A DNA stretch of 64,000 bases from Spongilla lacustris (Eukaryota > Porifera > Demospongiae > Spongillida > Spongillidae), in contig OX442425.1 of the NCBI GenBank assembly GCA_949361645.1, positions 4,155,442-4,219,441 of the forward strand, given 5' to 3'. The notes under the pieces were generated by a model that saw only the letters and a list, made by a program, of their open reading frames with translations, made no database searches and had not been told where the DNA came from. A program made the position numbers and the translations under genes. Shown piece by piece: positions 10,132-21,255 of this stretch (positions within the stretch are counted from its first letter, which is position 1; each line of letters begins with the position of its first letter).

Positions 10132-11238
10132 CTACAAACTAAAAGAATACAAAAAAACTGAAAATGCACAAACACATATAAATATGACAATATATGTAAG
10201 TGGTCCATCCTCAGCTTTGGCCCTAGCCTCAGCCTCAACTTTGGCCCTAGCCTCAGCATCAGCTTTGGCCCTAGCCTCAGCATCAGCTTTGGCCATAGCC
10301 TTAGCTTCAGCTTTGGCCCTCTCAGCTTCAGCTTTGGCATTAGCAACCAAAGGAAGCCCCTCCAATAATGTCACTTTCCTTTGCACATTCCGCAGTACTG
10401 TAGCTTGCTGTTCATGTGATTTCTGCAATGCCATAATGGTTTTGGAGACTATCACAAAATGCACTGCTGTGTTCTGTTCATGCTGACCAATCTGGCCACG
10501 TGGTGCGACGTGGGAACATCCCAAATGAGAGTGAACGCAAGGGACAGCCTCATTGGGACAATCCCTCTTATGGGCATCAAGACTTTGGCGGGACAGATTT
10601 TGAACTCCACACTGTTGTGGGCATGATACGGGAGCGTATGGGCATATCTCAAGGTGGGCTTGCATCTTGCTGTGCATTGTGGAGACTTTACATGAAGGAT
10701 GAGGACAGTGTGTTAGTCGCAGTTTGCAGTGGTGCTGGAGATGGTCAATGAGGTCATTGCGACTTAAGCGGACATTGCACATGCCCTCCTTCCCTCTTGC
10801 TTTGAGCTTGGAATTAGGGCAACTCTGGAGACAAGCAAACTTTTGGTGTGTAGCCATCTCTCCACGAGGGAGAAGCGCTCCACAGCCTCCCTCTCCAGAA
10901 CACCTGATGGGCTGGTGAAGACAATCAGCTTCAAGATGACCGTCCAGTCGACCGCATGTACCCTTCCACTTGCATTTATCGTGTATGCAGTTAACGTCTA
11001 GAGCAGACACTTGCGCGGTAACGAAAGCACAGGGCACGGGGGCAGTGAGAGGGTTCTGGCACACTGGGCACCTGGGACTACTAGTACATCGGAGGCTTTG
11101 GGTGAGACAATAATGACAGAACAAATGAGCTCCAGATTTGCACGTGACAGCTGATCGGCAAACATCTTGACATATGAGGCATCGGTAAGATTCGGTCTTT
11201 ATGTTATCGCAGAATATGTTGCAAGGAAATCCGGCCAT
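10132..11238 (-). CDS. TRAF-like RING protein, paralogue 1 (C-terminal membrane anchor)
   Basis: One open frame of about 368 residues, starting at the MAGFPC methionine conserved in all three paralogues (the frame is open 10 codons further up). Residues about 18-60 form a C3HC4-type RING (YRCLIC, then H-x2-C-x2-C, ending CPVC). Residues about 75-260 carry Cys/His-rich TRAF-type zinc fingers (CKWKGTCGRLDGHLEADC and similar). An Ala/Lys/Glu-rich coiled coil follows, then a terminal hydrophobic segment (YIVIFICVCAFSVFLYSF). No MATH/TRAF-C domain is visible. Probable E3 ligase or signalling adaptor. Compared with paralogues 2 and 3 it lacks the coiled-coil piece containing RQMQQMFEHALQEQN, apparently a clean internal deletion. 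It is minus strand, upstream of a lone WDR59 exon copy (unit 1). Confidence 0.85.
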   Translation of the reverse strand: MAGFPCNIFCDNIKTESYRCLICQDVCRSAVTCKSGAHLFCHYCLTQSLRCTSSPRCPVCQNPLTAPVPCAFVTAQVSALDVNCIHDKCKWKGTCGRLDGHLEADCLHQPIRCSGEGGCGALLPRGEMATHQKFACLQSCPNSKLKARGKEGMCNVRLSRNDLIDHLQHHCKLRLTHCPHPSCKVSTMHSKMQAHLEICPYAPVSCPQQCGVQNLSRQSLDAHKRDCPNEAVPCVHSHLGCSHVAPRGQIGQHEQNTAVHFVIVSKTIMALQKSHEQQATVLRNVQRKVTLLEGLPLVANAKAEAERAKAEAKAMAKADAEARAKADAEARAKVEAEARAKAEDGPLTYIVIFICVCAFSVFLYSFSL

Positions 11239-11268
11239 TCTGCAACCACACCGATTAAGGCAATTCAC

Positions 11269-12311
11269 GGATGTTTCGGATTGGAAACTAAGATCCTAAA
11301 AAGAATATACGGTATCACTCAATCTATGCAATGTCATTATAAACGATCGATTATAAATATCGCTACCGTACGTTTCGAGAAACGTTTCTTGCCGAATACA
11401 GCTTTATTGTCATATTTAAACGTAGCACCCACATACTCTATCGCTTTACTAACAGAACACACATTCGCGCACCAGCTTCAGTGGTGGATCCAGGGGGAGG
11501 CGCCGCGTAAAATTTTCCCCTAGCAACCTCCTTAGATACCATGGATGCCCGTCACTTCCAAATGTATTACCAGCACATGGGAGTGTAGCCACGTCTCAAA
11601 ACTTATAAGGTGTATGGAGCAGTCCTCTGGCTCTGATTTAATGCTTTTTTGATTTTAAATTTCTACTAAGTCACGCGTTGTTGGACCTTAAAGCGCGAAA
11701 TGTATTTCAATTATATTGCTACTCCTGCAGTTTTCCTAAGCAAATGATTAAAGAAACTAAAAGGCTTGCCAAATGGTCTACCAGATTATGCATAGCAACT
11801 GTTATGAATCCTTTTTTTAATCCGTATATAACAAATCCAATGCAGCCACCTAAAAGTCATGAAATAGTCATTATTATTTTTTTAAAAATCATAAAATGTA
11901 ACATATCACAAATAAAGGTGTACATTACTATATAGGTTTGTTCAGGTATCCTCCCAGCTGAAATACAATTATTATAATATACCAGTAGGGCCTACAAAGA
12001 AATGAGTAATGTATAAATAAACGGTTGACGTTATAATCACCTACAACTGCTTACGTTTCTAGCTGTATGGTTTTACTTCAGGCCTAGAAGTTACACTAAT
12101 TGGTGCTTTATGGAGTCATATGTGCAAACAAGGGTAATGAAGTATGGGTTAATACCAAAATACCCTGAAAGTTTCAATACCCTGCTCCCTAGCTAAAAAG
12201 CCAAAGCCAATACACCATCTTTTAAATAAGGTGAAGCCAGTATCAGTATCATTTCAGTAGAAAAAGATTTTTAAAACATACCTAGTGCATTAATTTCAAC
12301 ATCAGAAACCA
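11269..12311. other. unassigned stretch with one MITE end
   Basis: At about 11479 there is CAGTGGTGGATCCAGGGGGAGGCGCCGC, whose first part resembles the CAGGGGCGGATC terminus of the MITE family at 14.3-15.7 kb. The rest is AT-rich with no supported exon. The 5' flank of the TRAF-like gene lies at the left. Confidence 0.45.
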
Positions 12312-13022
12312 TATTGAAGGATGAGAGTGATGTGTGAACAGGGTGAGGGTGATATGTAGAGGGGGGTGATGTGTGGAGGGGGAGGGGGAGGTGTGGAAGG
12401 ATGAGGGTGATGTGTGGAAGGGTGAGGTGTGTGAAAGGATGAGGGTAATGTATAGAGGGGTAGGGTGATGTGTGGAGGTAATGTGTGGAGGTGGAAGGAT
12501 GTGATGCATGGAGGGTGAGGGTCATGTGTGGAGGGTGAGGGTGATGTGTGGAGGGTGAGGGTGATGTGTAGAGGGTGAGGGTGATGTGTGGAGGGTGAGG
12601 GTGATGTGTGGAGGGTGAAGGTGATGTGTGGAGGGTGAGGGTGATGTGTGGAAGGATGAGGGTGATGTGTGGAGGGTAAGGGTGATGTGTGGGTGATGTG
12701 TGGAGGGTGAGGGTGAAGTGTGGAAGGGTGAGGGTGATGTGTGGAGGGTGAGGGTGATGTGTGGAGGGTGAGGGTGATGTGTGGAGGGTGAGGGTGATGT
12801 GTGGAGGGTGAGGGTGATGTGTGGAGGGTGAGGGTGATGTGTGGAGTGTGAGGATGATATGTGGAGGGTGAGGGTGATGTGTGGAGGGTGAGGGTGAAGT
12901 GTGGAAGGGTGAGGGTGATGTGTGGAGGGTGAGGGTGATGTGTGGAGGTGTGAGGGTGATGTGTGGAAGGATGAGGGTGATGTGTGGATGGTGAGGGTGA
13001 TGTGTGAAAGGATGAAGGTGAT
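12312..13022. repeat. 20-bp minisatellite array
   Basis: About 35 units of GGAGGGTGAGGGTGATGTGT, irregular at the left end (12312-12520) and regular afterwards. Some units read GGAAGGATGAGGG. A repetitive minus-strand frame is open by chance. The sequence resembles, but is distinct from, the 21-bp array in the WDR59 intron. Confidence 0.92.
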
Positions 13023-14340
13023 GTGCGTGCCAGTGAATATGTTTTTCTGTGTGTGTGGGTGTTATGAGTCAGTAGCCTCAATATGAGCAAGCAGCCTTAG
13101 TATTAGTATCAGCAAATATTCTTAGTATGAGCCATGAGCTGTCAAGCGATTTGAATGCATGTGTGTGTTTTTGCGTGTTTGTGTGTGTGTGTGCCGGTCA
13201 ATAAGTATATGTTTTGTGTGTGTGTGTGTGAGTGCGTGTGTGTGTGTGTGGGTATGAGCTAGTACCTTTGTATGAGGCAGTTGCTTTAGTGGGAGCCAGT
13301 AGCCTTGGTATGAACACGTGACCAGTATCCCACTTTCGTATGAGCAAATATTCTTAGTATGAGCCATGAGCCAGTATCCTTAGTATCATGCAATATGAGC
13401 CAGTAGCCTTAGTGTGAGCCAGTATGAGCCTGGTACATAAGCCAGTATGAGCCTTGTATGAGCCAGTAGCCTCATTTTTAACATTCAATAAGTGGTTTCT
13501 ACTTCCATCAATGCCTAATGTAATATGCAGCCTCTGTGACAGCACAAATACTGCATAGCCTTGCTAAAAGGTCTGCATGTTCCTCCATTATGTGACTATA
13601 CGGTACAAGCAAACGGCTACGCTAAGGTCAAACTACGCGAAAGTCAACATTTTTTGCCATATTATAGAATACGAGAAAAAAACATTCATTATACCTGGTT
13701 ACTTTGTACGTGTTGAATAATGACACAGGAACGCGAATATGTAGGCAGAATCGCTGGGAAAACTGCAGGAAGCTGAAAAAGTGACCTTTTATGCACACCA
13801 CTCTAATCGCTCGTTGTAAACGTAACACAACTAATACGTGCGCCGTAGACAGGAACCAAAAACTGAAGTTGCGTGTTTGGGACACGAAATCCATCTAAGA
13901 CTGCCCCACAACATGCTATTTGCCAAACCTTATACACTGCCACCCGATACCAGACACATCGAGCTTTTCGATGCATACTAGGTTGCTAGGCTGGTTGCTA
14001 AGAGGATGTAAACTAATACCGTAATATTCTATTTATAAACTAGGTTTCCAGCCGCAAACAGCCGTGTACGCGTTACGATCCTGCCAATAGTGGTAGGTGG
14101 AGTGATTGTTATAAATGCCCCAGCCCACAGGATGTAGTTAAATATTCCGATCTATATATACAACCTATTGTACTTCGGAATATTTAACTATGCCCGGCAT
14201 AGACTATGGCGGATCGTTGAGCGGGTACCGTATATCGATCGTTATGCCGTTCAATACTACAGGAAAGTCTGGAAGCAAGTAATTTACTATTCTACCAAAT
14301 AAAAAAAAAATTCTACCTGGTTTTAGCATGTTTCTACGCA
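13023..14340. other. unassigned stretch with TG repeats and a small hairpin
   Basis: Contains TG-rich microsatellite at about 13160-13250 and repeated GAGCCAGTA/GTATGAGCC words to about 13480. At 14135-14195 a perfect-looking hairpin has arms GTTAAATATTCCGA and TCGGAATATTTAAC. An 88-residue minus frame at 13628-13894 begins with Met and is hydrophobic, but I cannot support it as a gene. Confidence 0.5.
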
Positions 14341-14344
14341 ATTA

Positions 14345-14581
14345 TGCTATGTTTTGTGACATTAAAAGTGCAAAGCGGCTGGGGCTCCGCCCCAGACCCC
14401 GATGGGGGAGCTTACAGCGCTCCCCCATACCCTCTTGCTGCTGGTGGACGTGTCCTGCCACGCCCTTGCACTTATATCACTTTGCCCGCCCCCCCCCCCC
14501 CCCCCCCCCCCCCGCTCCGAAATCCTGGATCCGCCCCCGAGCTTTCTAACGCATTGAAGACTAGATCACAGGGGCGGATCT

Positions 14582-14614
<33 letters not shown>

Positions 14615-15684
14615 CAGGCCCCCTTTCGGACGACTCATTAAATATTCATGAGTGTATTTTGCGTACCGCGTGCACGTGCGATTATAACCGCACAAAACAG
14701 TGCCGCGGTTAGCTACAGCGCTTGATACATGTACTGACAGGGGCGGATCTAGGTGGGGGGGGGGGGGGGGGGGGGGGGGGGGTCCGGACGACTCATTAAA
14801 ATTCATGAGTGTATTTTGCGTACCGCGTGCGATTTATAACCGCACGAAACAGTGCCTCGGTTAGCTACATGTACACGGGAAGGGCCAATTATAAAGTATG
14901 ATTACGATTATATTTGGATTGAAAAGAAGCGGAGATCAGCATATACTAAAAACAAGATTAAAAAGATTAGGGAATCGCATCGCACATAAAAGCTGAGCTA
15001 TATTTTTTGGCCCACAAATTTTAGTAGTTACATTTTTAAAGTACGAACGCTATAAACTGGTACTTTGGCAGTTACTATAAATAATATGCGTGAACCGGAA
15101 ATACATGCATTGCACACGTATAAACAATATAGAGCTCTTTCATCGCGTGATTCATCATCTAATTAGTCCGCCATATTGGTGCCCGTTTACTATGGAGAAG
15201 TATGGGCTTACGTTTGGTTTTGGTGTGTTACATTGGTTCAGAGTGCCGTCTGGAGAGACGTATACTATTGTGCTCAAACACAAAAATAACATTTTAAAAA
15301 CATATGATTTTTTTACCTGTGCCCTCGGAGCGTGAGTAACTTATCAAAAAGTACCAAAAACCGAGCATAAGCCCATACATTTCCATAGTAAACCGAGCAC
15401 CAAGATGGAGGACAATAAAGCAATTAACGCAATTAAAGCCCACGCGTCATGTGACCATGAAAGAGCTCTATATATTTAACAGGCCTGTCGGAGCTTTTAC
15501 AACGCAAAACGCGTTGGTTTCTGGGGCTCCGCCCCAGGCCCCGATGGGGGAGCTTACAGCGCTCCCCCATACCCCCTAGCTGGGCGGGAGGGGTGCCCCC
15601 CTCCGCACCCTCCCCAGGGCGGCGCCTCTAATTGTGCCCCCCCCCCCCCCCCCCCCCCTTTCCAAATTCCTGGATCCGCCCCTG
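14345..15684. mobile_element. nested cluster of MITEs with CAGGGGCGGATC termini
   Basis: Termini appear at 14538 (right end, CTGGATCCGCCCC), 14570 and 14739 (left ends, CAGGGGCGGATCTAGG) and 15684 (right end, TGGATCCGCCCCTG). The internal module GGGGCTCCGCCCCAG followed by GGGGGAGCTTACAGCGCTCC occurs at 14380 and 15521. Left-end sequences at 14571-14725 and 14739-14870 are direct repeats (CGGACGACTCATTAAA, CATGAGTGTATTTTGCG). Long poly-G/C tracts sit next to each terminus. These are non-autonomous DNA elements inserted in or beside one another. Confidence 0.8.
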
Positions 15685-15859
15685 CAGATGACAATGCGCA
15701 AGCTCGCTTTGATAGTTATGGGCGCACCATTTAGAAACCTACTATCAGAGTTTCACATAAGTTAAGTCCTCAAGTCTATCTCATCTCAATGTGAGAACGA
15801 TAATTTTACGCGTTAGTACTGTGTTGTTGCATATTTGTGAATAATTGGCTCCGTTTCCT

Positions 15860-15952
15860 GACACTAGCAGCCGAATGGATTACCGCAGGATTTGGATTGG
15901 TCATGTAATCCATCCGCTGCTGCGAACGGGTCTCGGGCTGAGACTAACTAAA
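15860..15952. repeat. remnant of TAGTCTCG-ended hairpin element
   Basis: TGTAATCCATCCGCTGCTG followed by a GGGTCTCGG..GAGACTA end matches the right arm of the hairpin at 23480-23590. A weaker ATGGATTACCGC left arm sits at about 15872. Another right-arm remnant lies at about 17988-18045 (GCGGTGATGTAATC, GTACGAGACTA). Confidence 0.65.
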
Positions 15953-16816
15953 GTGCTAGTAGCGAGCCTGCAAGCCGAAATTCCAGTCGCCGGGATTTTT
16001 CCTTAATGGGTGTATGATAACGCGCGCTTATACGTACAGGGCATGCATATAAAACGACGAATATTAGATATGCATGAATTAATTATAGACTGAATTTAGA
16101 CCACAATGACATTCAGACCTATTGTGCCCCCCCAAACTATAAAAGGTATCTACGGTCCTGATGCACGAAAAGGTTCAAAGACTACTGTGCATAGTCAAGC
16201 AACACTTTTTAACTCTTCACACTGCACCTCGCATATCACTACCAAAAAAGAGAAAGCAGTAACTTTGTTTCGTATTTGGCCAATCTCAAGGTGACCCCAC
16301 CCCCCCCCCCCCCCCCCCCGCTCATATTTTCAGGGCCTACGGGGGCCCCCAAACGATATGTTACCCCGGGCCTCACTACGGCTCTCACCAGCCCTGGATG
16401 TATGTGTACATGTACGACCAATTGCAGTATGCACACCAGGAAGTGGTTGTTAATGAATATCTTTAACTTCTGGTTAATTAAAAGACATGAAAACCACGAC
16501 TACATATAAAATGAGAAAGTACATATGTGTAATCTAATTCTCTTATGACTATTAATACAACATGTACTAAGAGAACAGTCACTTATTTGTCAAAATGGCA
16601 TGCAACCTCATTCTGTTTCACCTGTCACGAATACCATGGATTCATGCAATCAGGCATGCATGTTCGAATTTACATACTTACAGACATCATCACTCGTTTG
16701 GTGCTGCTACATGTACATGTACTTGTATACATATGCACTACTAAGCCAGATATTCCCTGTAAATATCCTAACCTCTTCACATGTTTGTTTCCTTGTAACT
16801 AAATGTTTGTCACCAG
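15953..16816. other. unassigned stretch before the WDR59 exon copy
   Basis: Contains a second MITE-like remnant (TAGTTTGGGGGGGCACAAT type) in reverse near 16120, a poly-C tract at about 16300-16319 and TACATGTA motifs. No exon is supported until the acceptor at 16816. Confidence 0.45.
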
Positions 16817-16905
16817 CTGGTGCTTCTCTGGTGCAGTGCAATAGAGTGAATGGTAACCTGCTGGCTTCTGCTCATGACTCTGAGCTCAGAATATGGGATC
16901 TGAGG
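16817..16905 (+). pseudogene. WDR59: orphan WDR59 exon copy (unit 1)
   Basis: An 89-nt exon with CACCAG acceptor and GTGAGA donor encodes GASLVQCNRVNGNLLAS and AHDSELRIWDLR. It is nearly identical to the functional exon at 34429-34517. The only non-synonymous change seen is Trp to Cys in VQW/VQC. Flanking intron sequence is also shared: the 21-bp minisatellite follows, then the module at 17295-17430. No other WDR59 exons were found in unit 1, so it is a truncated duplicate. Confidence 0.85.
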
Positions 16906-17290
16906 GTGAGATGTGATGTGGTGAGGGTGAGATGTGCTGTGGTGAGGGTGAGATGTGATGTGGTGAGGGTGAGATGTGATGTGGTGAGGGTGAGATGTGA
17001 TGTGGTGAGGGTGAGATGTGCTGTGGTGAGGGTGAGATGTGCTGTGGTGAGGGTGAGATGTGCTGTGGTGAGGGTGAGATGTGCTGTGGTGAGGGTGAGA
17101 TGTGATGTGGTAAGGGTGAGATGTGCTGTGGTAAGGGTGAGATGTGCTGTGGTGAGGGTGAAATGTGCTGTGGTAAGGGTGAGATGTGCTGTGGTGAGGG
17201 TGAAATGTGCTGTGGTAAGGGTGAGATGTGCTGTGGTGAGGGTGAAATGTGCTGTGGTAAGGGTGAGATGTGCTAAAGGTGAGATGTGAT
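16906..17290 (+). repeat. 21-bp splice-donor-like minisatellite, short version
   Basis: About 18 units of the 21-bp sequence GTGAGGGTGAGATGTGCTGT(G) begin immediately at the donor of the orphan WDR59 exon. It is the short counterpart of the array at 34518-36893. Variants GGTAAG and GTGAAA occur in alternating order near the right end, pointing to local two-unit amplification. Confidence 0.92.
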
Positions 17291-17294
17291 TTGG

Positions 17295-17430
17295 TGAGGC
17301 ATATGGGGGAGTGCTGTAAGCTCCCCATCAGGGGCCTGGGGCAGAGCCAGAAGCCTTTGCATTTTCTGCAGCTCTTAACACTCCCAAAACCACTAAAAAA
17401 GGAAGCACTTGCATACATGTAGACAGCATG
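17295..17430. repeat. conserved module after the minisatellite (copy of 37020-37140)
   Basis: Shares TGGGGGAGTGCTGTAAG, AGCCAGAAGCCTTT, GCAGCTCTTAACACTCCC and GGAAGCACTTGCATA with 37020-37140. The left half is the reverse complement of the GGGGCTCCGCCCC / GGGGGAGCTTACAGC module of the MITE cluster at 14.3-15.6 kb, so a MITE remnant sits in the WDR59 intron and was duplicated with it. Confidence 0.75.
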
Positions 17431-17529
17431 CAGTACGGTTATGCATTGCATCACATAGTTATAGTTAGTGTACGCTGAAATGTAGAGTTGTGCAGTGCCA
17501 TTCTAAAAGGGTCCGAGGAGAACTACAGC

Positions 17530-17930
17530 TGGTACACACTGTAGTGAGGGTATATACTGTAGTGAGGGCCGGGGTGAGGTACACTGTAGTGAGGGGGTGA
17601 GGTATACTGTAGTGAGGGGTGAAGTACACTGTAGTGAGGGGGTGAGGTACACTGTAGTGAGGGGGTGAGGTACACTGTAGTGAGGGGGTGAGGTATACTG
17701 TAGTGAGGGGGTGAGGTATACTGTAGTGAGGGGGTGAGGTATACTGTAGTGAGGGGGTGAGGTACACTGTAGTGAGGGGGTGAGGTATACTGTAGTGAAG
17801 GGGTGAGGTATACTGTAGTGAGGGGGTGAGGTACACTGTAGTGAGGGGGTGAGGTATACTGTAGTGAGGGGGTGAGGTATGAGGGGGTGAGGTGTACTGT
17901 AGTGAGGGGGTGAGGTGCACTGCAATCTGA
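17530..17930. repeat. 23-bp minisatellite array
   Basis: About 17 units of GAGGTATACTGTAGTGAGGG(GGT), alternating GTATACTG and GTACACTG variants. A few units are shortened (17560-17640, 17880). No coding role. Confidence 0.92.
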
Positions 17931-17939
17931 TTGGTCCTC

Positions 17940-18738
17940 CGAAATGGAGTAAAGTCAGAACAAAAAAAGTTTGAGACCCTACTTCCACGTAGCGGTGATG
18001 TAATCTATCTGCAGCTGTGGTAATCAGGGTCTAGGTACGAGACTAATTAGAAATGGGTCCCGTTTTAGAATTGGTGTCAAATTCTATGAGTTAAACATCC
18101 GGCCGTCCTAATGTTTTGGGATGCGCCGTTCTTATTTTCCATGCCTCGTTACTGGGTCTGGCCCCCCCCCCCTCCCCCCCGAAAGGGCACACCATATTGA
18201 ATTGGCCCCGTGGCTCCCTATGCCATTGCGCTATGCTAGCATGCCATAGGGTTTTAGGGTTTAGCAGTGTGCTCATCACCCTAACCCCTACTTTCCACCA
18301 GCCCGAATCTGTAATTTTTTGTTCCATGCATGGTTAGCTTGCATGCAAGATTGAATGCATGTGCTCAAAAAATTTAACATGCTGTATTTTCAGTCCGGCT
18401 AAAAATATCTTGTCATGAGTTTTGTATAAATTAAAAAGTACCTATTGTATACACACTATCAAAATGTAGTGTCCTCTATTTATACATTTGCATTTACTTT
18501 TATTTGCTTGTTGTATATTTAGTTTCTAGGTATTACAATATGGTTCACTCAGTGATTGTGTACTGTATCCTGGAATGATAAATACACTGAAGTTGAAGGT
18601 ATACCCTAATATAATATCCTTCCAGATATACATGAGATATAGGAATCAGTTAAAAAATTCTTCAGTTGCAATACATCTGTTCATGTGATTCCAAAATTTA
18701 GGGTGATAGTGTCTTTGGACTGAGATAACTGATTTGTG
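17940..18738. other. spacer and 3' flank of TRAF-like gene 2
   Basis: Holds a hairpin-element remnant (about 17988-18045) and a poly-C patch at about 18165. The 3' flank of the minus-strand gene lies at the right end; a minus-strand AATAAA lies at 18499-18504, about 235 nt past the stop, a possible poly(A) signal. Confidence 0.45.
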
Positions 18739-20265
18739 TCACCAAAAACTATACTTCAGTCCTCTACCTCTACTTAAAGACTTGGAGGTAGAGGACTCTG
18801 CAACGGTTTCGGCTTTTGCCTCAGCAAATGCTTCGACTCCAACGTCAACTTCAGCTGTAGTCTTAGTTTCAGCTTTGGCCTTAGCTTCAAATTCAGCTTT
18901 GGCCTGAGCTTCAGTCTTGGCCTCAGTTTCAGCTTTGGCCTCAGTTTCAGCTTTGGCCTGAGCTTCAGCCTTGGCCTCTGTTTCAGCTTTGGCCTCAGTT
19001 TCAGGGTCGGCCTGAGCTTCAGCCTTGGCCTCTGTTTCAGCTTTGGCCTCAGTTTCAGCTTTGGCCTGAGCTTCAGGTTTGGCCTTAGCTTCAGCTTTGG
19101 CCCTAGCTTCAGTTTCAGCCTTGGCCTTAGCTTCAGCCTTGGCCTTGGCCTTAGCTTCAGATTCACTCTTGGCCTTAGCTTCAGCTTCAGCCTTGAGCTT
19201 GGCCTTAGCAATCAAGGGAAGGCCCTCCAATAATGTCACTTCACTTTGCACATTCTGCAGCACTGTAGCTTGCTCTTCTAGTATTCTGCTGAACATTATA
19301 GTTTGAGCATGCAAATTGTCCAATAACACTGTATGTTCTTGTAGTTTCTTGTTGAATACTGAATTTTGCTCTTGCAGCGCATGTTCAAACATTTGCTGCA
19401 TCTGTCTAGATTGCAGTTCATGTGATTTCTGCAATGCCATAATGGCTTTGGAGACTATCACAAAATGCACTGCCGTGTCCTGTTCATGCTGACCAATCTG
19501 GCCACGTGGTGCAACATGGAAACATCCCAAATGAGAGTGAACGCAAGGGACAGGCTCATTGGGACAATCCCTCTTATGGGCATCAAGACTTTGGCGGGAC
19601 AGATTTTGAATTCCACACTGTTGTAGGCATGATATGGGAGCGTATGTGCATGTCTCAAGGTGGGCTTGCATCTTGCTGTACATTGTGGAGACTTTACATG
19701 AAGGATGAGGACAGTGTGTTAGTCGCAGTTTGCAGTGGTGCTGGAGATGGTCAATGAGGTCATTGCGACTCAAACGGACATCGCACATGCTAGTATCCTG
19801 CTCATCTGTGCCCTCCTTCCATTCTGCTTTGAGCTTGGAATTAGGGCAACTCTGGAGACAAGCAAACTGCTGGTGTGTAGCGATCTCTCCACGAGGAAAA
19901 AGCGCTCCACAGCCTCCATCTCCAGAACACCTGATTGGCTGGTGAAGACAATCAGCTTCAAGATGACCGTCCAGTCGACCGCATGTACCCTTCCACTTGC
20001 ATTTATCGTGTATGCATATAACGTCTAGAGCAGACACTTGCGCGGTAACGAAAGCACAGGGCACGGGGGCAGTGAGAGGATTCTGGCACACTGGGCACCT
20101 GGGACTACTAGTACATCGGAGGCTTCGGGTGAGACAATTACGACAGAACAAATGAGCTCCAGATTCGCACGTGACAGCTGATCGGCAAACGTCTAGACAT
20201 ACGAGGCATCGGTAAGATTCGGTCTTTATTTTATCGCAGAATATGTTGCAAGGAAATCCAGCCAT
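18739..20265 (-). CDS. TRAF-like RING protein, paralogue 2 (long acidic/basic coiled coil, no membrane anchor)
   Basis: Uninterrupted 508-codon frame. RING residues: C20/C23 (YRCLVC), C33, H38, C41/C44 and C57/C60 (RCPVC), a C3HC4 pattern with a slightly long C-to-H spacing. TRAF-type zinc fingers fill residues about 78-270 (CKWKGTCGRL, QPIRCSGDGGCG, CPHPSCKVSTM, CPNEPVPCVHSHLGC). A predicted coiled coil follows (RQMQQMFEHALQEQN to VTLLEGLP). About 140 residues of Lys/Ala/Glu repeats (KAKAEAEAKAET type) then end in SRGRGLKYSFW. Unlike paralogues 1 and 3 there is no hydrophobic C-terminus, so it is probably soluble. No MATH domain. Probable E3 ligase or adaptor; family membership is clear, substrate unknown. 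It carries an extra DEQDTS insertion between fingers. Transcribed away from the WDR59 copy of unit 2. Confidence 0.85.
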   Translation of the reverse strand: MAGFPCNIFCDKIKTESYRCLVCLDVCRSAVTCESGAHLFCRNCLTRSLRCTSSPRCPVCQNPLTAPVPCAFVTAQVSALDVICIHDKCKWKGTCGRLDGHLEADCLHQPIRCSGDGGCGALFPRGEIATHQQFACLQSCPNSKLKAEWKEGTDEQDTSMCDVRLSRNDLIDHLQHHCKLRLTHCPHPSCKVSTMYSKMQAHLETCTYAPISCLQQCGIQNLSRQSLDAHKRDCPNEPVPCVHSHLGCFHVAPRGQIGQHEQDTAVHFVIVSKAIMALQKSHELQSRQMQQMFEHALQEQNSVFNKKLQEHTVLLDNLHAQTIMFSRILEEQATVLQNVQSEVTLLEGLPLIAKAKLKAEAEAKAKSESEAKAKAKAEAKAKAETEARAKAEAKAKPEAQAKAETEAKAETEAKAEAQADPETEAKAETEAKAEAQAKAETEAKAETEAKTEAQAKAEFEAKAKAETKTTAEVDVGVEAFAEAKAETVAESSTSKSLSRGRGLKYSFW

Positions 20266-21246
20266 TCTGCAACCACACCTAGCTTATAATTCAATTAATG
20301 ACGTCATGTTTGGAAGCTATAATTATAAAGATGAAAGTCATTGGCAACAGAGGGCCAGGCCCGCAAGGTAGAGTGAGAACAGATAGAACTTCTATACATG
20401 TATATCGTGTGCTGTATTGTGCATAGTGATACCCATAATACCTCAATACTAGCACTAGTAGAATAATATTATAACTTGCATGGATTATAACGCACTTACA
20501 TATAGACCCTTTGCGTATAAACAAATTACGTAACAAAATGTGGGCGTATAAACAAAATCAACGTTACGTCAGCGTCACGTGCGAGTCCAAAACAAAACAA
20601 AAATTTGTTGAGCAATCGGGAAGTTTATTGATAGTGAGCACATAGAAAAAAACTATTTCAGATAATAATAATCGCCGAATTGTAAATTTGGCCATTTTGT
20701 ATCACAATGCCGTATGGGTCGGGAAAAACATCTTCATCCACTTACAGCTTCTGTAAATATCATATTTGCATTAAAATAACATGTATTAAGTGAGCATTAT
20801 TTAGAATGGCTGAAACAGTTGGATATATTGATAATATATCGTGGACATTTCCAGGCTGGCCGGTACGTTACTGAGGTCGTGGAAGATGAGAAGTTAGTCT
20901 TTCCTATTTTCAGGCATCCACTTTTGCTTTGGATTGTACCGGCAAGAGAGCAGTACTTGCAGTGTAAGTGGTGTGGTTCGATATTGTTAGGTACTTGCAT
21001 TGTAGCATAACCGTGCACGCATAGATAACAACCTTAGATGTACTATCTTGTGCTAGTGAGCCCGTCCATGCGGTCATTATCTATCGTAAAATGCAACCGG
21101 TCCGATCAAATGATCTGACCTTGCGCAAGTGATTTTAGGCCTCCCTTCGGATAGGGCCGGCGTTAACGCTAGGCATCAGAGGGGCTGCCAAACCGTTACT
21201 ACTTATTTATTCATATGCAAATTAACACCCATATAAAAATGGACCA
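20266..21246. other. shared upstream region of TRAF-like gene 2 with conserved small frames
   Basis: From about 20780 to 21152 this matches 30607-30976 closely, ending at CCTCCCTTCGGAT in both. It includes ATGGCTGAAACAGTTGGATA with a 22-codon frame, and an overlapping 63-codon frame (20819-21010, ending LQCKWCGSILLGTCIVA). Both frames are open in both copies. This is the interval between the minus TRAF-like gene and the plus WDR59 exons, so it may hold a bidirectional promoter or first exons. I could not match either frame to WDR59. Confidence 0.5.
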
Positions 21247-21255
21247 CCTCGTCAC

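Noticed and set aside
10184..10486. Plus-strand Ala/Ser/Leu-rich ORFs over the TRAF-like genes (also 19079, 29069)
   Set aside because: Antisense shadows of the Lys/Ala/Glu repeat codons in the minus-strand genes.
12302..13090. 262-residue His/Pro/Ser-rich minus ORF
   Set aside because: Translation of the 20-bp minisatellite; no non-repetitive domain or start context.
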